This document shows, piece after piece, positions 61,281 through 64,000 of a DNA stretch of 64,000 bases. Both the position numbers and the translations under genes were made by a program. How positions within the stretch are numbered: position 1 is the first letter of the stretch; each line of letters opens with the position of its first letter. The notes under the pieces were generated by a model, which was not told the DNA's origin, made no database searches, and was given only the letters and a program-made list of their open reading frames with translations. Source of the stretch: Arthrobacter sp. ZGTC412 (GTDB lineage: Bacteria; Actinomycetota; Actinomycetes; Actinomycetales; Micrococcaceae); contig NZ_PJII01000003.1 of assembly GCF_002929215.1 (NCBI RefSeq), positions 1 to 64,000 of the forward strand, given 5' to 3'.

Positions 61281-63512
61281 TCAGCCGGCCTGGGCAAGGA
61301 CCAGCGGTAGGACAGGCCCGGCACCGGCCTGACGAAGGGTCCGCCCGGCTACCGTCAGGGTCCACCGGCTGTCTGTCAGGTCATCGATCAACATCACCGG
61401 CTGCCCCTGCACTTCGCCCAGCGCTGCTTCAAGCTCGGGACTGACCACGAGCCGGTCCCAGACCCCCGCCAGACGGTACGCGCTGTTGCCGCCACGGCCT
61501 CCGGTAGGACCGCCGTGGGCCAGCTGCAGCGCACCCAGGTAGGGAATGCGCCCGATCTCCGAGATTCCCCGGGCCAGGGAGCCCACCAGCTCCGGCTTGC
61601 TCCGCGACGGAATGCTCACTATCGCTGCAGGCCGGCCGGCTCCGCTCCAGCCAGGATTGCGGCCATCGCCGGTCCCCCACTCCCGCAGAACCTGCACGCA
61701 GGCCTGGAGCATGGCAGGATCCACGGGCCGGTCTTCAGCTCCGGCCGCAAACAGCCCGCGCAAAGCGCCACCCCAGCCAAGATCCGTAAGCCTGGCCAGG
61801 ACACGCCCCTCGGCAAGGCCTTCCCCGGGCTTGAGCTTCCCCTTGACTGGGACTCCCAGCCGGTCCATGCCGCTGGGCCACTGCAGCCGGGCCTCCAGAA
61901 CCCCGCCTGCCCTGCTGAGGGTCTGGCCGGCGGCTTCCGTAGCTTTTTCGGCGATGTCTGCCCGGAACCAGCGCCCGGCACAGTTGTCGCACCGGCCGCA
62001 GGCCCGGGCGGTTTCGTCGTCGAGGACGGAGGTGATGTATTCCATCCGGCACCCGGCGGTGTCCTGGTAAATAACCATGGAGTCCTGCTCGTCCACACGC
62101 GCCTCTGCGATCCGCCGGTACCGCTCGGCGTCGTAAATCCACGGCTGGCCGGTGGACCGCCATCCGCCTCCCACCCGTTCCACGGCGCCGTCAACGGACA
62201 GGACTTTCAACAGCAGTTCCAGCGGAGTGCGGCGGAGGTCAACACGCGCCTCCAGGGCTACCGTCGAGAGCGCACTGCCGGCTTCTCCCAGCGCGGTAAG
62301 GACGGCCGCCGCCTTCTCTTCCGACGGCATGGACGCGGTGGCGAAGTACTGCCAGATGTCGCGGTCCTCCGAGCCGGGAAGCAACAGGACGTCGGCGTTG
62401 GCGGCACCACGCCCGGCACGGCCCACCTGCTGGTAATAGGCCACCGGGGAAGACGGCGCCCCAAGGTGGACCACAAAGCCCAGGTCAGGTTTGTCGAAGC
62501 CCATCCCCAGGGCCGAGGTGGCCACCAGCGCCTTGACCTGATTGTCCTTCAGCAGCTGCTCGGCGCGTTCCCTGTCCGCTGGATCGGTGCGGCCGGTATA
62601 AGCCAGCACGTCATGCCCGGCTTCGGCGAGGAGCCGGGCGGTGTCCTCCGCCGCCGACACGGTCAAGGTGTAGATGATGCCGCTTCCTGGCAAATCAGCC
62701 AGATGCGTCAGGAGCCAGCCCAGGCGCTGCTTGGAATCCGGCAAGGACAGGACGCCCATTCGCAGGGAATCACGGCCCAGGGAACCGCGGATGGTGAGGA
62801 CGCCGTCCCCAAGCTGCTCCTCGATGTCGTGCACCACCCGCGAGTTCGCCGTGGCGGTGGTTGCCAGCACCGGAACTGCATCCGGCAGCTGGGTGATCAG
62901 GTCCGCGATCCGCCGGTAGTCGGGGCGGAAGTCGTGGCCCCAGTCGGAGATGCAGTGGGCCTCGTCAATAACCAGCAGGCCGGTCCGCCGGATAAGCTCC
63001 GGCAGCTGGGTTTCCCGGAAGGCCGGGTTGGTGAGCCGCTCCGGTGAGACCAGCAGCACGTCCACCTGGTCCGTTGCAAGCTGCTCCCGCACGGTGTCCC
63101 ACTCCAGCTGGTTGGCGGAGTTGATGGCAACGGCACGCACCCCGGCCCGGGCAGCGGCCGCCACTTGGTCCCGCATCAGGGCAAGCAGGGGCGAGACGAT
63201 GAGCGTTGGCCCGGCACCGCGGCGCCGCAGCAGCAGGGAGGCAACAAAATAGACGGCCGACTTGCCCCAGCCGGTGCGCTGGACCACCAAAGCCCGCCTG
63301 CCGCCGTCTACCAGCGCTTCAATGGCTTCAAACTGCCCCTCGTGGAAGGCAGCCTCGGGGCGTCCCACGAGCTCGCGGAGCACCTCCAATGCCTGCTGGT
63401 GGGTTGCGGAAGCGGATGCAGGACCGGCGGATGGGGCTGCATCGCCGGGCGGAAGACTGTCAAAATTTGGGGCAGGGTCAGAAATTGCTGTGGCGTGCTG
63501 GTTATCGACCAT
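61281..63512 (-). CDS. recQ: RecQ family DNA helicase with phosphoribosyltransferase-like C-terminus
   Basis: A 743-residue protein. RecA-like domain 1 has the Q-motif FHEGQFEAI, Walker A GWGKS (81-85) and DEAH in VIDEAHCISDWGHDFRP (about 182). Domain 2 has LVATSALGMGFDKPDLGFV and YYQQVGRAGR. A RecQ zinc-binding region follows with CGRCDNC near 490. In place of a standard HRDC domain the tail (about 620-743) has AIVSIPSRSKPELVGSLA and VMLIDDLTDSRWTLTVAGR, which resembles the PRPP loop of phosphoribosyltransferases (ComF-like). The ATG at 63512 is the sensible start, since the frame to 63995 runs through the neighbouring gene on the other strand. Confidence 0.9.
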   Translation of the reverse strand: MVDNQHATAISDPAPNFDSLPPGDAAPSAGPASASATHQQALEVLRELVGRPEAAFHEGQFEAIEALVDGGRRALVVQRTGWGKSAVYFVASLLLRRRGAGPTLIVSPLLALMRDQVAAAARAGVRAVAINSANQLEWDTVREQLATDQVDVLLVSPERLTNPAFRETQLPELIRRTGLLVIDEAHCISDWGHDFRPDYRRIADLITQLPDAVPVLATTATANSRVVHDIEEQLGDGVLTIRGSLGRDSLRMGVLSLPDSKQRLGWLLTHLADLPGSGIIYTLTVSAAEDTARLLAEAGHDVLAYTGRTDPADRERAEQLLKDNQVKALVATSALGMGFDKPDLGFVVHLGAPSSPVAYYQQVGRAGRGAANADVLLLPGSEDRDIWQYFATASMPSEEKAAAVLTALGEAGSALSTVALEARVDLRRTPLELLLKVLSVDGAVERVGGGWRSTGQPWIYDAERYRRIAEARVDEQDSMVIYQDTAGCRMEYITSVLDDETARACGRCDNCAGRWFRADIAEKATEAAGQTLSRAGGVLEARLQWPSGMDRLGVPVKGKLKPGEGLAEGRVLARLTDLGWGGALRGLFAAGAEDRPVDPAMLQACVQVLREWGTGDGRNPGWSGAGRPAAIVSIPSRSKPELVGSLARGISEIGRIPYLGALQLAHGGPTGGRGGNSAYRLAGVWDRLVVSPELEAALGEVQGQPVMLIDDLTDSRWTLTVAGRTLRQAGAGPVLPLVLAQAG

Positions 63513-63669
63513 TGATTCAGTATCCCAGCCGCCCCTGACACCAGGCACCGCAGGCAGCCCCGTATGTGGACAGAGCGGGAACATCGCGTCCCAGGGATCC
63601 GCCGTCATATACAGCGCTTCCCACTCTGTCCACCACAGCGACTTCCGCTGTCCACGTAAGATAAAGCCC

Positions 63670-64000
63670 GTGACTAGCGAACAGACAACGACTTTTGACC
63701 TTTCGGCATCCTTCAAGGCGTACGACGTACGCGGCATTGTGGGCGAATCGATTACGGCCGAAATCGTCGAAGCCGTGGGGGCCGCGTTCGTGGATATCCT
63801 GCAACTCCAGGGCCAGACCATCCTGGTGGGCGGCGACATGCGCCCCTCCTCCCCCGAGTTCAGCAAGGCCTTCGCCAGCGGCGCAACAGCACGCGGAGCC
63901 GACGTCGAACTCCTGGACCTCATTTCCACCGACGAGCTGTACTTTGCCTGCGGTTCCCTGAACCGTGCCGGGGCCACCTTCACCGCCAGCCACAACCCCG
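63670..64000 (+). CDS. manB: phosphomannomutase/phosphoglucomutase, 5' part cut by window edge
   Basis: The open frame from GTG 63670 to the window end codes for 110 residues. FDLSASFKAYDVRGIVGESI is the usual start of alpha-D-phosphohexomutases, followed by ILVGGDMRPSSPEFS. The last visible residues are the catalytic phosphoserine motif TASHNP. The enzyme interconverts hexose 6- and 1-phosphates for cell-wall or glycan precursors, and would link to the glucan genes if it acts on glucose. The gap of 157 bp to the divergent recQ start must hold both promoters. The exact sugar cannot be decided from the part seen. Confidence 0.9.
   Translation, partial: MTSEQTTTFDLSASFKAYDVRGIVGESITAEIVEAVGAAFVDILQLQGQTILVGGDMRPSSPEFSKAFASGATARGADVELLDLISTDELYFACGSLNRAGATFTASHNP

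Overview
The window is chromosomal DNA of a high-GC Gram-positive bacterium, most likely Arthrobacter, Pseudarthrobacter or a close relative in the Micrococcaceae. This rests on GC-rich codon use, a GlgE-type glycogen pathway, SenX3-RegX3, CarD, a DUF2516 protein, a proteasome activator ending in GQYL, and an rRNA leader whose conserved segment I recall from Micrococcales rRNA operons. No phage, insertion sequence or CRISPR array was seen.

Layout. Bases 1-270 hold the promoter and leader of an rRNA operon that runs off the left edge on the minus strand. Bases 367-15.6 kb form an alpha-glucan/trehalose region: a minus-strand operon glgE-treS-(maltokinase-GlgB fusion), a divergent glgP, and glgX further on. 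Together these can convert trehalose to maltose, maltose to maltose-1-phosphate, then to linear and branched alpha-glucan, and break the glucan down again. A thiamine diphosphate enzyme and a secreted RNase/barstar pair lie inside this region. From 15.7 to 20.1 kb is a housekeeping set (rlmB, cysS, ispF, ispD, carD). From 20.4 to 24.6 kb come a lipoprotein and the phosphate-response block regX3-senX3 / phoU / gpmA, with a candidate PHO box in the divergent region. From 24.7 to 30.8 kb are a methyltransferase, a DUF2516 protein, a trans-sulfuration enzyme, tmk-holB, a lipoprotein peptidase and tRNA-Thr(CGT).

Bases 31-38.3 kb are the most accessory-looking part: a Tat-exported glycoside-hydrolase-like lipoprotein, a VOC protein, a small lipoprotein, a non-specific nuclease without a signal peptide, a frameshifted DNA-alkylation-repair gene, and small uncharacterised proteins. 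From 38.4 to 49.2 kb are an aldo/keto reductase, the proteasome activator bpa, cstA-ybdD, a DUF1540 protein, a PadR/ABC transporter operon, a quinone oxidoreductase and tRNA-Ser(TGA). From 49.8 to 54.4 kb is a very large secreted nuclease/5'-nucleotidase. It is followed by an inverted array of 32-33 bp repeats. The right end has an FAD protein, an S9 oligopeptidase, a GNAT acetyltransferase, tRNA-Ser(GCT), an MFS exporter, a RecQ helicase with a phosphoribosyltransferase-like tail, and the 5' part of a phosphohexomutase gene cut by the window edge.

I did not find one clear undescribed system. The best leads are the inverted 32-bp repeat array (54.38-54.52 kb), the maltokinase-GlgB fusion, the RecQ-phosphoribosyltransferase architecture, and the conserved-looking C-terminal tail of the giant nuclease.
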